From positions 1,595,501-1,659,500 of the forward strand of contig NZ_CP021646.1 in assembly GCF_002208135.1 (NCBI RefSeq): a stretch of DNA of 64,000 bases, given 5' to 3'. The stretch is from Pseudoalteromonas piscicida (lineage in GTDB: Bacteria; Pseudomonadota; Gammaproteobacteria; Enterobacterales; Alteromonadaceae). This document shows positions 19,566 through 28,481 of the stretch, piece after piece. The notes under the pieces are model-generated. The model saw nothing but the letters and a program-made list of their open reading frames with translations, did not search any database and was not told the DNA's origin. The position numbers and the translations under genes are program-made. The stretch's first letter is position 1, and each line of letters opens with the position of its first letter.

Positions 19566-20777
19566 TTATTCAGCCCCAAAAGGATTGTCTATGCTATGTG
19601 CAGGTTCAGTAAACCAACGTGGACCATCGTCGGTCATATAGAAATGGTCTTCCAAGCGAATGCCAAATTCATAAGGAATAACCAGCATAGGTTCATTTGA
19701 AAAACACATTCCAGCGGCAAGCGGTTCTGGGTTATCTTTGACTAAATAAGGCCATTCGTGGATATCTAAGCCGATGCCATGTCCAGTGCGATGCGGACAG
19801 CCTGGTAGTTGATAATCAGGGCCGAGTCCATTGCTGGCAATATACTCTCTCGCGGCCTTATCAACAGCGCCACAGGGCGCACCAATTTTGGCTGCATTAA
19901 ATGCTGCGATTTGCGCTTGCTTCTCGATTTGCCAAACGGACTTTTGCTTTTCACTGGGTTCGCCAAAAACATAAGTACGGGTGATATCACTAAGATAGCC
20001 GTGTAACTTACAACCTGTGTCGACGAGAACCACATCGCCTTTTTTCAGCGTTTGTGGGTTTTTTACACCATGTGGGAATGACGACGCCACACCAAATAGC
20101 ACAATACAAAAATAATTGCCCGGCGCCCCCACTTTTTTGTGCGCTTCATTAATAAAGGCTTCAACTTCGGTTGTCGTGATCCCTTCATACAGCATAGATG
20201 CCGTTGCTTTATGTACGGCAAGTGTCATGTCCATTGCACGTTGAATAAGGGCAATTTCATTTTCCGATTTATGCATTCTACAATGCGCGGTTACTGCCTT
20301 TGCATTGATAAGCGAAAGCTCAGGTGCCGCGAGTCTGATCCCATCAGCAACAAAAAACGCAGTGCTTTCGTCAATGGCGAGTGTGCCTGTGCTATCAATA
20401 TTGAGTGTGTTAAGTACGTTTGCGACGAGCTCGTAAGGAGATGCTTCTTCTTGCCAAGCATGAATAGGACCTTCAATCAGCCAATAATCCTTAATAGAGC
20501 CAATCTCAAAAAATGGGACGATAAACTGAACTTGTCCATTGGCGGGTAAAATAGCACCGACCAACCGCTCACTGGCGTACCATTGCAAACCGGTAAAGTA
20601 TTTCAAATTTGTACCAGCATTTAAATAGAGTGCATCAATATTGTTTTGCTGCATATATTGTTGTGCTTTCTCTATTCTTGCTAAATACTCGCTTTCGCCA
20701 ATTGGCGCTACGCCTTTGGTCATATCTTCTAAGTTGTCCAGCGCTTGCTGCGCGCTTTGATATGCAATACCTTTCAT
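19566..20777 (-). CDS. M24-family Xaa-Pro peptidase (prolidase/aminopeptidase P-like)
   Basis: Predicted di-metal peptidase that cleaves X-Pro or X-hydroxyproline bonds; cytoplasmic, with no signal peptide. The 403 residues have a creatinase-like N-terminal domain (about 25-170) and a pita-bread catalytic domain. Metal ligands are visible in VDTGCKLHGYLSDITRT (two Asp), HRTGHGIGLDIHEWPY (His), NEPM (Glu) and GIRLEDHF (Glu). It is the second gene of a minus-strand operon after the D-hydroxyproline oxidase. Its context suggests it releases hydroxyproline and proline from collagen-like peptides for the adjacent pathway; that role is inference. Confidence 0.88.
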   Translation of the reverse strand: MKGIAYQSAQQALDNLEDMTKGVAPIGESEYLARIEKAQQYMQQNNIDALYLNAGTNLKYFTGLQWYASERLVGAILPANGQVQFIVPFFEIGSIKDYWLIEGPIHAWQEEASPYELVANVLNTLNIDSTGTLAIDESTAFFVADGIRLAAPELSLINAKAVTAHCRMHKSENEIALIQRAMDMTLAVHKATASMLYEGITTTEVEAFINEAHKKVGAPGNYFCIVLFGVASSFPHGVKNPQTLKKGDVVLVDTGCKLHGYLSDITRTYVFGEPSEKQKSVWQIEKQAQIAAFNAAKIGAPCGAVDKAAREYIASNGLGPDYQLPGCPHRTGHGIGLDIHEWPYLVKDNPEPLAAGMCFSNEPMLVIPYEFGIRLEDHFYMTDDGPRWFTEPAHSIDNPFGAE

Positions 20778-20795
20778 TTTGTTGGTGATCCTTAG

Positions 20796-22031
20796 CTAGT
20801 TAAATCGAGCAATACTAAAGGGAGTAAGATCGATGTCGTTGGGCTTGTTGTCAATAAGATCTGCGATACATTCACTTGAAATTGCGGCTTGAGTCAGTCC
20901 TAAGTGCTGATGACCCAGTGCAAAATAAAGGTTATGATGATTTGGCGCTTGTCCGATGACAGGTAAATAGTCAGGGAGTGAAGGCCGGCAACCGACCCAC
21001 AACGCTTCACCGTGTTGTGGCAGAGCTTGACTTAATAGTTTACTTGCGTGATGTAACAATGCGCGAGCACGGCTGTAATTAGGCTTACTATCAAGGGCTG
21101 CAAATTCTACCGTTCCTGCCAGTCGCAAACCTTGTGACATGGGCGTCATGATAAACCCTCGTTCACTTGATGCGACAGGTCGTGTAAGCGTATTATTCAC
21201 TGCCAACATGTTGTGATAACCGCGCTCGGCAATCATGGGCAGTGAGTAACCTAAAGACGCACAGAGCGTTTTACTTGCAGCACCTGTTGCCACAACGACT
21301 TTGTTAAAGGTCATCTTGTGGTTATTCGAGTTGAGTGTGTAGCCATGCTCTGTGTGGGTAATATGGTCGATTGAGCCTTGTCTGAATGTGCCCCCTAACT
21401 GAATAAACTGCTCATATAAAGTCAAACAAAGGGTGTAGGGATCTGTGTTGTGCGCGACTTTATCAAAATACAGTGCCGACGTAATGGAACTTGATAGGCT
21501 CGGCTCCATTTCTCGGGCTTGCTCACCTGTAAGTAAGCGCACTGATATGTCTTGTTCGGCGTATTTGTTATAGCTTTGACGGGCAGAGCTTTCGTCACCT
21601 TCAAAAACCAGTAAACTGCCGTTGCTAGATATAAGTGTATGATACTTATCACCAAGTAAACGCTGATATGCGGGTAGCGCGCGTTCATTTAAACTTCTAA
21701 GTGCGATTGTGCCTTTGTGGAAACAGCTACTTTTCATTTGCTTTAAGAATCGTACAAACCAAGGAATATTGTTGAGTAAAGAGGTGGTCTCTATTCGCAA
21801 AGGCCCCACCGGATTGACTAACATGGCAGGCACTTTTGTTAGTAAAGCTGCATCAGCCATGGGGAATACCTGTTCTGTGGCAAAATGCCCAGCGTTACCC
21901 TTAGAGCATCCCTCCGCGGGCCGGTTTTTATCGAACAAGGTAACAGCGTGGCCTCGTCGAGCTAATTGCAGCGCGGTGGTGATCCCAATGATCCCTGCGC
22001 CGATCACTGCAATTTTATTATTACTTTCCAC
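20796..22031 (-). CDS. FAD-dependent D-amino acid (cis-4-hydroxy-D-proline) oxidoreductase
   Basis: DadA/DAO-type flavoprotein predicted to oxidise cis-4-hydroxy-D-proline to 1-pyrroline-4-hydroxy-2-carboxylate. The 411 residues begin with the FAD-binding motif IAVIGAGIIGITTALQLARRG. The C-terminal block WVGCRPSLPDYLPVIGQAP and LYFALGHQHLGLTQA is typical of the DadA group. The start is a GTG with a GAGGTG just upstream on the minus strand. It is divergent from the deaminase-epimerase-dehydrogenase genes, with a palindromic operator candidate between. D-proline or D-alanine dehydrogenase activity is an alternative by homology; context favours D-hydroxyproline. Confidence 0.88.
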   Translation of the reverse strand: MESNNKIAVIGAGIIGITTALQLARRGHAVTLFDKNRPAEGCSKGNAGHFATEQVFPMADAALLTKVPAMLVNPVGPLRIETTSLLNNIPWFVRFLKQMKSSCFHKGTIALRSLNERALPAYQRLLGDKYHTLISSNGSLLVFEGDESSARQSYNKYAEQDISVRLLTGEQAREMEPSLSSSITSALYFDKVAHNTDPYTLCLTLYEQFIQLGGTFRQGSIDHITHTEHGYTLNSNNHKMTFNKVVVATGAASKTLCASLGYSLPMIAERGYHNMLAVNNTLTRPVASSERGFIMTPMSQGLRLAGTVEFAALDSKPNYSRARALLHHASKLLSQALPQHGEALWVGCRPSLPDYLPVIGQAPNHHNLYFALGHQHLGLTQAAISSECIADLIDNKPNDIDLTPFSIARFN

Positions 22032-22194
22032 AATTCACCTCACCATCCTAAATTGTATTTCCACATAGACATCAATCAGGCCTCGTTTAAATACCAAAAA
22101 GAAAAAAATTACCACTTATAAATCATAAGATTACAGACATTTAGGCCAGTCATTTGAGTTGATGGCTAAAAAAATCTCTCTTTTGAATATTGAT

Positions 22195-22208
22195 TATTGT
22201 ATACAATA
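22195..22208. promoter_or_regulatory. Candidate GntR/FCD operator in the divergent hydroxyproline promoter
   Basis: Perfect 14-bp palindrome TATTGTATACAATA, fitting the TNGT-(N)-ACNA form typical of FCD-type GntR regulators. It sits 53 bp before the deaminase ATG, downstream of a -35-like TTGAAT at 22183-22188, and 164 bp before the oxidoreductase start. It could control both divergent operons through the GntR protein encoded at 25850. Confidence 0.65.
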
Positions 22209-22260
22209 TACCTATGATGGCAAGCATAATAACTAAACAACCTAATGAAAGGCGAGAACC

Positions 22261-23175
22261 ATGAACGTAAATTGGCAGGGTGTATATCCAGCAGTAACCA
22301 CTCAATTCCATGATGACGAAAGCATCAACTTTGATACCACCAAAGCGATGATAGATAACCTGATTAACGAAGGGGTTCATGGCATCATAGTATTAGGCAC
22401 CGTCGGTGAAAACTGCTCACTCACGGCTGACGAGAAACGCCAAGTTTTAAAAGCTGCAAAAGAAGTGGTAGGTGATAGAGTGCCACTACTTAGTGGTGTG
22501 GCTGAAACCACAACAGCGCTTGCTGTCGAGTTTGCCAAGGATGCAGAAGTGCTCGGCATAGATGGACTAATGGTATTGCCGGGGATGGTTTATCGCTCAA
22601 CCGAGCGTGAAGCGATTCATCATTACCAACAGGTAGCACGAAGCACATCATTACCTATTATGATTTACAACAATCCGGTGACCTACGGTGTCGATGTGTC
22701 TATTGAAGGCATGAAAATCTTAGCTGAAGAGTCCAATATTGTTTCAGTAAAAGAGGCTACGGAAGATACCCGCCGTATTAGCGAGCTGTTTAGCGAATTT
22801 GGCGATCGCTACGTTGTATTTGGTGGTGTTGATGATATCGCACTGGAAAGCCTAATGCTTGGTGCGACAGGTTGGATCTCGGGATTGACCAATGTATTCC
22901 CACGCGAGTCAGTGGCTATTTACAAACTTGCTGAACAAGGTCGCTATGAAGAAGCGCGTGCGCTGTGGCGTTGGTTTTTACCTTTGCTACGCTTAGATAC
23001 TATTCCGACCCTGGTGCAGTGCATCAAATATGCAGAACATTTGGCCGGACGCGGTAGTGAAGTGACTCGTTCTCCAAGATTGCCACTCACCCAAGAGCAA
23101 AAGGCTTATGTGAGTCGTTTGTACGATGAAGCGATGGCAAATCGAATTGACTTAAGCCAGTATAACTTGGACTAA
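22261..23175 (+). CDS. Dihydrodipicolinate synthase-family 1-pyrroline-4-hydroxy-2-carboxylate deaminase
   Basis: DapA-superfamily Schiff-base enzyme predicted to convert 1-pyrroline-4-hydroxy-2-carboxylate to 2-oxoglutarate semialdehyde plus ammonia. The 304 residues form a TIM barrel. GTVGENCSLT is the substrate carboxylate loop. The catalytic Tyr is in IMIYNNPVTYGVDV, and the Schiff-base Lys is K164 in SVKEATED. The ATG follows AAAGGCGAG. It is 4 bp from the epimerase gene and precedes a semialdehyde dehydrogenase. This context, rather than lysine synthesis, decides the assignment. Confidence 0.88.
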   Translation: MNVNWQGVYPAVTTQFHDDESINFDTTKAMIDNLINEGVHGIIVLGTVGENCSLTADEKRQVLKAAKEVVGDRVPLLSGVAETTTALAVEFAKDAEVLGIDGLMVLPGMVYRSTEREAIHHYQQVARSTSLPIMIYNNPVTYGVDVSIEGMKILAEESNIVSVKEATEDTRRISELFSEFGDRYVVFGGVDDIALESLMLGATGWISGLTNVFPRESVAIYKLAEQGRYEEARALWRWFLPLLRLDTIPTLVQCIKYAEHLAGRGSEVTRSPRLPLTQEQKAYVSRLYDEAMANRIDLSQYNLD

Positions 23176-23179
23176 GCGT

Positions 23180-24181
23180 ATGATTTTAGGCACCTACTAT
23201 TGTATAGATGGCCACACCTGTGGCAATCCCGTGCGCTTGGTCACAAGCGGTCATCCAACGCTTTTGGGCGAGAGCATGAGTGAAAAGCGCCAGCATTTTT
23301 TACGTGACTACGATTGGATAAGGCGCGCATTGATGTTTGAGCCCAGAGGCCATGACATGATGTCGGGTGCCTTTTTATATCCACCGACCACTGCTGATGG
23401 GGATGTGGCAATCCTATTTATTGAAACTTCTGGGTGCTTGCCTATGTGTGGGCACGGCACTATCGGGACAGTCACTTTTGGCCTTGAAAGCGGCCTTATT
23501 ACTCCAAAGGAACAGTGTGTACTCAAGCTTGACACCCCTGCGGGGCGCGTGAATGCCTATTATGAGATGAAGGCTGGTAAAGTGACTTGGGTAAAGCTCT
23601 ACAATGTGCCGGCATTTTTGGCGCACCAAGCGGTGCCTGTTCATGTGGATGGGCTAGGAGAGCTCATCGTTGATATTGCCTATGGCGGTAACTTTTACAT
23701 TATTGTTGAGCCTCAAAGTCTATTTGCTGGTGTGGATCAAAGCTGCGCCGCGGAATTACTGGCGTGGAGCCCCAAAGTGCGCGCGGCAGTTAACAAGCAA
23801 ATAAACCCAATTCACCCTCAAGACTCTACTGTGTGTGGCGCCTCCCATGTGTTGTGGACAGGCAAGCCACAACATCCAGATAGTCATGCGGCCAACGCCG
23901 TTTTTTATGGCGATAAAGCGATTGATAGGTCGCCTTGTGGCACCGGCACAAGTGCACGAATGGCACAGTTGTTTGCAAAAGGACTGCTAAAAGATGGCGA
24001 TACGTTTGTTCACGAGAGCATCATAGGCAGCCAATTTATCGGTAAGGTTGAAGGCACAACTGAAGTCGCTGGAAAAGCCGCAATTCAGCCAAGTATTCAA
24101 GGCTGGGCACGTCAAACGGGGAGTAACTGTATCACTGTAGATGACGAAGATCCGTATGCATTTGGTTTTCAGGTGCTCTAG
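23180..24181 (+). CDS. 4-hydroxyproline 2-epimerase (proline racemase family)
   Basis: Interconverts trans-4-hydroxy-L-proline and cis-4-hydroxy-D-proline, the first catabolic step. The 333 residues contain both catalytic cysteines: C90 in MCGHGTIG and C253 in DRSPCGTGTSARMA. The first-Cys/second-Cys pair separates racemases/epimerases from the trans-3-hydroxyproline dehydratases, which carry Thr at the second site. The pathway context (oxidase, deaminase, semialdehyde dehydrogenase) supports hydroxyproline as substrate over proline. Cytoplasmic; no cofactor is needed. Confidence 0.92.
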   Translation: MILGTYYCIDGHTCGNPVRLVTSGHPTLLGESMSEKRQHFLRDYDWIRRALMFEPRGHDMMSGAFLYPPTTADGDVAILFIETSGCLPMCGHGTIGTVTFGLESGLITPKEQCVLKLDTPAGRVNAYYEMKAGKVTWVKLYNVPAFLAHQAVPVHVDGLGELIVDIAYGGNFYIIVEPQSLFAGVDQSCAAELLAWSPKVRAAVNKQINPIHPQDSTVCGASHVLWTGKPQHPDSHAANAVFYGDKAIDRSPCGTGTSARMAQLFAKGLLKDGDTFVHESIIGSQFIGKVEGTTEVAGKAAIQPSIQGWARQTGSNCITVDDEDPYAFGFQVL

Positions 24182-24213
24182 CCATTAAGACTGAAAGAAA
24201 ACAGGAGCTAACA

Positions 24214-25710
24214 ATGAATTTATCAGGAAAGAGCTACATCAACGGTGCGTGGCAAGCCGCACAAACGGCAACTACGTTTTACGCATTTTGCCCAGCAACC
24301 AATGAACCGTTAACGCAAGCATTTTTTAACGCCAGTGAAGCACAAGTAGAAGAAGCCGTTGATGCAGCAGAGCTGGCTTTTAAGGCTTATCGTAAAACCT
24401 CGATGACTGCTCGAGCAGAATTTTTAGAGACGATAGCCCAAGAAATTCTCGCCTTCGGTGATGAGCTAATCACCACCACAATGGCAGAGACTAACCTGCC
24501 AAGACCAAGGCTTGAGGGCGAGCGCGGCCGCACGGTAAACCAGTTAAACGCATTTGCCGCTGCGCTGAGAGATAACCTAGCTGAGCTTTGCCTTGTTAAG
24601 GAAGAGCAAGCGGACCCAAATCGCACGCCGTTGCCTAAGCCAAAAACACAGCTTAAGCATATTCCTATTGGCGTTGTTGCGGTGTTTGGTGCATCAAACT
24701 TCCCTTATGCTTTCTCAACGCTTGGAGGCGATACCGCAGCTGCGTTAGCCGCTGGTTGCCCCGTGGTGTATAAAGGTCACCCAGCACATCCGGCAACGTG
24801 TGAGCTAATGACCAAGGCCATTGCCGCAGCAATAAGCAAGTGTGATATGCCAAGCGGGGTGTTTTCAATGTTGCAAGCGAATGCGTACGATGTCGCGCAT
24901 TGGCTGGTTAAAGCTGAGCCTATCAAAGCGGTTGGATTTACGGGCTCCTTTGGCGTCGCAAAAGCATTGCAGGACACCATCGCAAAGCGCCATGAACCTA
25001 TCCCGCTTTACGGTGAACTTGGTAGCGTAAACCCGCAAATCGTCTTGCCTGAAAAAATACAGTCGCAAGGCGCAGAGCTTGGTGCACAATTTGTCCAGTC
25101 TTTACTTATGGGCAATGGTCAATTTTGTACTAGCCCCGGTATTTGGTTGGTGCCAAGCAATCATTCACAAACATTTATCGAGACAGCTAAGCAAAATATT
25201 AGCGCAGCGCCTTCAGATACTTTATTGACTCCGGGCATTTTAAAAGCTTATCAAAACAGCATCGCGGCGCTAAAATCACACCCTCAGGTAACCTTATTGA
25301 GCTCTGGCGAACAAGCACAGCCGTTTCACGCAAGCGCCCACTTGTTCTTAACGGATAGTGAAAGTTTTGCAACCGATGCAACGCTTAAAGAAGAAGTATT
25401 TGGGCCAAGTGCTCTAGTGGTGAGCTATGACAACATAGCGCAGCTTAAAGCTTTAATCGCAGACTTAGATGGACAGCTCACCGCCAGTATTCATGGCACT
25501 GATTCTGACTTACATCAAGCCGAAAACATCATAGAGGCGTTACAATACCGCGTAGGTCGATTGATTTACGGGCAAATGCCAACGGGCGTTGAAGTGTGTG
25601 CCACCATGAACCATGGCGGGCCGTTTCCGTCATCAACTGATGTACGTTCAACGTCGGTAGGGTTAGAAGCGCTAAAACGATTCGTAAGACCAATTTGTAT
25701 ACAAAGTTAA
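24214..25710 (+). CDS. 2,5-dioxovalerate (alpha-ketoglutaric semialdehyde) dehydrogenase
   Basis: NAD(P)-dependent aldehyde dehydrogenase that oxidises 2-oxoglutarate semialdehyde to 2-oxoglutarate, feeding the TCA cycle. The 498 residues are typical of this ALDH branch. GVVAVFGASNFPYAFSTLGG is the nucleotide/oxyanion region. GFTGSFGVAKAL is the cofactor loop, and ELGSVNPQ carries the general-base Glu. The catalytic nucleophile is C305 in NGQFCTSPG. A good AGGAG precedes the ATG. The last codons contain a perfect palindrome that may be a regulator site, and a terminator follows. Confidence 0.93.
   Translation: MNLSGKSYINGAWQAAQTATTFYAFCPATNEPLTQAFFNASEAQVEEAVDAAELAFKAYRKTSMTARAEFLETIAQEILAFGDELITTTMAETNLPRPRLEGERGRTVNQLNAFAAALRDNLAELCLVKEEQADPNRTPLPKPKTQLKHIPIGVVAVFGASNFPYAFSTLGGDTAAALAAGCPVVYKGHPAHPATCELMTKAIAAAISKCDMPSGVFSMLQANAYDVAHWLVKAEPIKAVGFTGSFGVAKALQDTIAKRHEPIPLYGELGSVNPQIVLPEKIQSQGAELGAQFVQSLLMGNGQFCTSPGIWLVPSNHSQTFIETAKQNISAAPSDTLLTPGILKAYQNSIAALKSHPQVTLLSSGEQAQPFHASAHLFLTDSESFATDATLKEEVFGPSALVVSYDNIAQLKALIADLDGQLTASIHGTDSDLHQAENIIEALQYRVGRLIYGQMPTGVEVCATMNHGGPFPSSTDVRSTSVGLEALKRFVRPICIQS
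25694..25705. promoter_or_regulatory. Second candidate GntR operator at the 3' end of the dehydrogenase gene
   Basis: Perfect 12-bp palindrome TTTGTATACAAA overlapping the last codons of the dehydrogenase. It shares the TTGTATACAA core with the site at 22195. It lies 145 bp before the gntR start codon. It could be an auxiliary or autoregulatory site; coding constraint alone does not require the palindrome. Confidence 0.5.
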
Positions 25711-25717
25711 GCAAACC

Positions 25718-25746
25718 AAGCCCATAGTATTGCTATGGGCTTTTTT
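25718..25746 (+). terminator. Intrinsic terminator of the hydroxyproline operon
   Basis: 10-bp stem (AAGCCCATAG / CTATGGGCTT) with a TATTG loop and a T-tract. It follows the dehydrogenase stop by 7 bp and separates it from gntR. Confidence 0.93.
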
Positions 25747-25849
25747 ATTCAGACATAATTCGCACATCAAACTTATATACTCGACAAACATGCAATTTGA
25801 ACTCAGATACGTTTATAATGAGTTCATAAAACAATAATTACTAAATACT

Positions 25850-26515
25850 ATGGCGATTGTACATAAAACTCGAACTCAATTAGTTGCTGAAGCAATTCGT
25901 GAAAAAATCCTCACAGGCGAAATCAAAGCGGGCGAGCCGCTGAGGCAAGCCGCGCTGGCAGATGAGTTAAATGTAAGTCGTATTCCCGTTAGAGAAGCAC
26001 TTCTGCAACTAGAAGCCGAAGGCTTAGTTAACTTTGAAGCGCACAAAGGCGCGACGGTCACACGTTTAAGCGCTGAGCAAATCGACGAAATTTTTGACCT
26101 ACGCGCATTGTTGGAAGCCGAGCTTTTATGCCATTCAATCGATAAGTTAACGGCGCGCGACTTGCTAGAAGCTGAGGCCATCTTAGCCGAGCTTGAAGAA
26201 GCAATGGCAGCTGGCGATACACAACTGGCAACTGGCAAGCTTAACGCCGAATTTCACAGCAAACTCTACAGCAAAGCACAGCGCCCACAGACTCGTGAGC
26301 TGGTGGATGTGTACAGTAAAAATTCCGAGCGTTATGTGCGCATGCATATCCTACTTGCAGGTGGCATTAAAACCGCACCAGATGAACATCGCCAACTACT
26401 AGAATTGTGCCGCGATAAAAATACCAAAGGGGCCTGTGACTTTTTGAAAAAACATATCACCGGCGCAAAAGATGATATTAAAGCGCTGCTGCTAAAGCTT
26501 GAAAGCGAGCAGTAG
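25850..26515 (+). CDS. GntR-family (FCD-domain) transcriptional regulator of the hydroxyproline cluster
   Basis: A 221-residue regulator. The N-terminal winged helix (about 10-75) has REKILTGEIKAGEPLRQAAL and LNVSRIPVREALLQLEAEGL as the HTH. The C-terminal FCD helical domain (about 85-210) includes EIFDLRALLEAELL, NAEFHSKLY and the metal-binding His near DEHRQLLEL. FCD regulators usually bind an acidic or amino-acid-derived ligand. It sits next to the hydroxyproline genes, so control by hydroxyproline or a pathway intermediate is inferred. Two TTGTATACAA palindromes nearby are candidate targets. The ATG at 25850 lacks a strong ribosome-binding site. Confidence 0.88.
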   Translation: MAIVHKTRTQLVAEAIREKILTGEIKAGEPLRQAALADELNVSRIPVREALLQLEAEGLVNFEAHKGATVTRLSAEQIDEIFDLRALLEAELLCHSIDKLTARDLLEAEAILAELEEAMAAGDTQLATGKLNAEFHSKLYSKAQRPQTRELVDVYSKNSERYVRMHILLAGGIKTAPDEHRQLLELCRDKNTKGACDFLKKHITGAKDDIKALLLKLESEQ

Positions 26516-26649
26516 GTAACATAATCACTTCCTGATGATTTCATATATTGATGTAAATCGATTGCAAATTTTGAATCTGAGACGGTATTTTTACAAAAAT
26601 ATTTTCAGAGAAAAATCTTCTTCCAATAATACTTAGAAAGGACTTTTAT

Positions 26650-28043
26650 ATGTTAAAGAAAACTCTACTTACGAGCTGTATCCTTGCTGGTACTTCTGCT
26701 AATGCATTTAATCTGGCTGAGTATACCGTAACAGATCAACATATTGTGATTGCTAAAACTCAAAAGCAGGTGCTAGTTACTGGTGTTGCAAGTTTAAATG
26801 ATGCTGAGCCTGGTAACGTGATGGTCTCAGATAATGGAAATGGCTCTGTGTCGGTACGATTTGCAGAGTGGGATTATTTGGATGGGGGCCATCAAGGGGA
26901 GACTATATCTACGTTCACGCTAGAGAAAGGCCGTTACGAAATGGCGGATGGCTCAATATGGGAAGTTGGCAGTATTGTACTGGGGACTTCTGAAAAAGAG
27001 TTCCGTTTCACGCAGCAATTGCCACAGGTGCCTTATCTATTTTTGAGTGGTCAAAGTGATACTAATCAGTCTTCTTATGTTGCTCGTGCGAGTAATGTTA
27101 ATCAGCTAGGTTTCAGTGCTTACGTACAGTACCAAGAGCAACCAGTTGCAGGTCGTGCTACTACACAACAGACAGTCGCATATTTGGCTATCTATGCACC
27201 AAGTAAGGAAGGGACGCTTGATTCAGGTCAGGCATATTATGTAGATCAAGTTGTTATGGACCACACTGGTACGACATTTAAACAACACGAGCTTACCCTA
27301 TCCGAAGAGCAATCAAAAGACACCGAGCTAACACACATTGAGGAAGTCATCAACGTACTAACGATAGACGGTCACTTGTTTGCCCAAGACGTGACTTCAT
27401 ATGGCTCAGATACTGTAAATATTCGAGCAAATAAAGAAGCTATTACTTTACCAAGCCCTTACTATACAAGTTGTAATGAGTTACTACAAAATGAACCACA
27501 GTCTCCATCAGGGTTCTATATCCTTGATCAAGACGGCAACGATATCATGCCAGAGTTCACAACTTATTGTAATATGGATGAACAGGGGGAGGCTGGACAC
27601 TGGTTGGCTTGCGTCGAGTGGTTGGTTATAACTATGCTAACAGTAACACGACGCTGGATGGTTGGTTTGAAGCAACACAAAATATCACGAGTTTTGATGC
27701 AAACTACCATCTGACGGATGCACAGTGGGTTAACTACAAAAGCAACATGCGAGAAATGTATATGGTGATGCCTGCTATTAATAATTACGCCATTGCAGAT
27801 ATCAGCGTGTTAAACACGGCAAACTGTATACCACTTCAAGATACACTTGGAGAGAATAAAAATCGCACAGGCGAAGCGAGATTTCGTTTGTTTTGGCACG
27901 AATCGTCAGGTTGCTCTGGTAGTGGCCGCGATTACGGCATGCTGAATTATGCTAATATCTACAACTTTAATGGTAGCATGTATAAATCAAGCAATGTCAA
28001 TGGTTACGCTGCAAGTCAGGTAACCTATATCTATGTAAGGTAA
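26650..28043 (+). pseudogene. Exported fibrinogen-like domain protein, single frameshift
   Basis: An N-terminal signal peptide (MLKKTLLTSCILAGTSANA) starts a secreted protein of about 464 residues when repaired. Residues about 30-270 form a beta-rich region I cannot assign. From about 275 there is a fibrinogen C-terminal-like start: CNELLQNEPQSPSGFYILDQ and then TTYCNMDEQGGGWTLVG. In the given sequence a G5 run near 27585-27589 shifts the frame after CNMDEQG, so ORFs of 354 and 144 residues result. One extra G restores GGGWTLVG and joins the two without other change. It could be a surface or secreted carbohydrate-binding protein; no partner genes are adjacent. The frameshift may be real or a base-calling error. 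Confidence 0.72.
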
Positions 28044-28481
28044 AGCTGATTAGGCTTAGCAGCGCCTCTTAGGTGCTGCTGTTAAATCAATGATGCTGAA
28101 CTATTAATATCAAAAAATAAATTGGTTTTGTCCTTCGATGCTACCGTTGCTTATGCTAAAACGATATCGTTGAATATTGCCAACACAACCTAAGCTTATT
28201 CCTCAAAATATACTACCATAAATCACAGACACCCACTTCAAATTTGGACGTTCCTAAAAAGGCTGCAGTACCCAAATAGAGTTGTGTCATCATTGTTTAT
28301 TTGTTTGCTCATGTTTTCAGTCTAAAAAACTTATTACCATTTTTGAAAGTGGTTATTGTTATTCTTATGAAAAATAAGAGAAATTAGTTGCGTAGGTCAT
28401 TTGCTCTATGGTCAAAGGTTGAATTGGAACGCCACAATAGTGTCTATTACAAAATTCACCTTGTTCAAACAGGAGCTGATC
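28044..28481. other. Intergenic region between fibrinogen-like gene and cytochrome b561
   Basis: 438 bp without a credible gene. Near its start there is a hairpin listed separately. The rest is AT-rich with no clear promoter elements beyond what is needed for the downstream cytochrome gene. A leftward extension of that gene to 28401 is unlikely because the AGGAG-preceded ATG at 28482 fits the family start. Confidence 0.6.
28058..28080 (+). terminator. Hairpin after the fibrinogen-like gene
   Basis: 10-bp stem (AGCAGCGCCT / AGGTGCTGCT, one G-T pair) with a CTT loop, 14 bp past the stop. It lacks a T-run, so it is only a possible terminator. Confidence 0.5.

Noticed and set aside
23180..24181. 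trans-3-hydroxy-L-proline dehydratase or proline racemase for the epimerase gene
   Set aside because: Both catalytic cysteines are present, which excludes the dehydratase type, and the neighbouring pathway genes fit 4-hydroxyproline better than proline.
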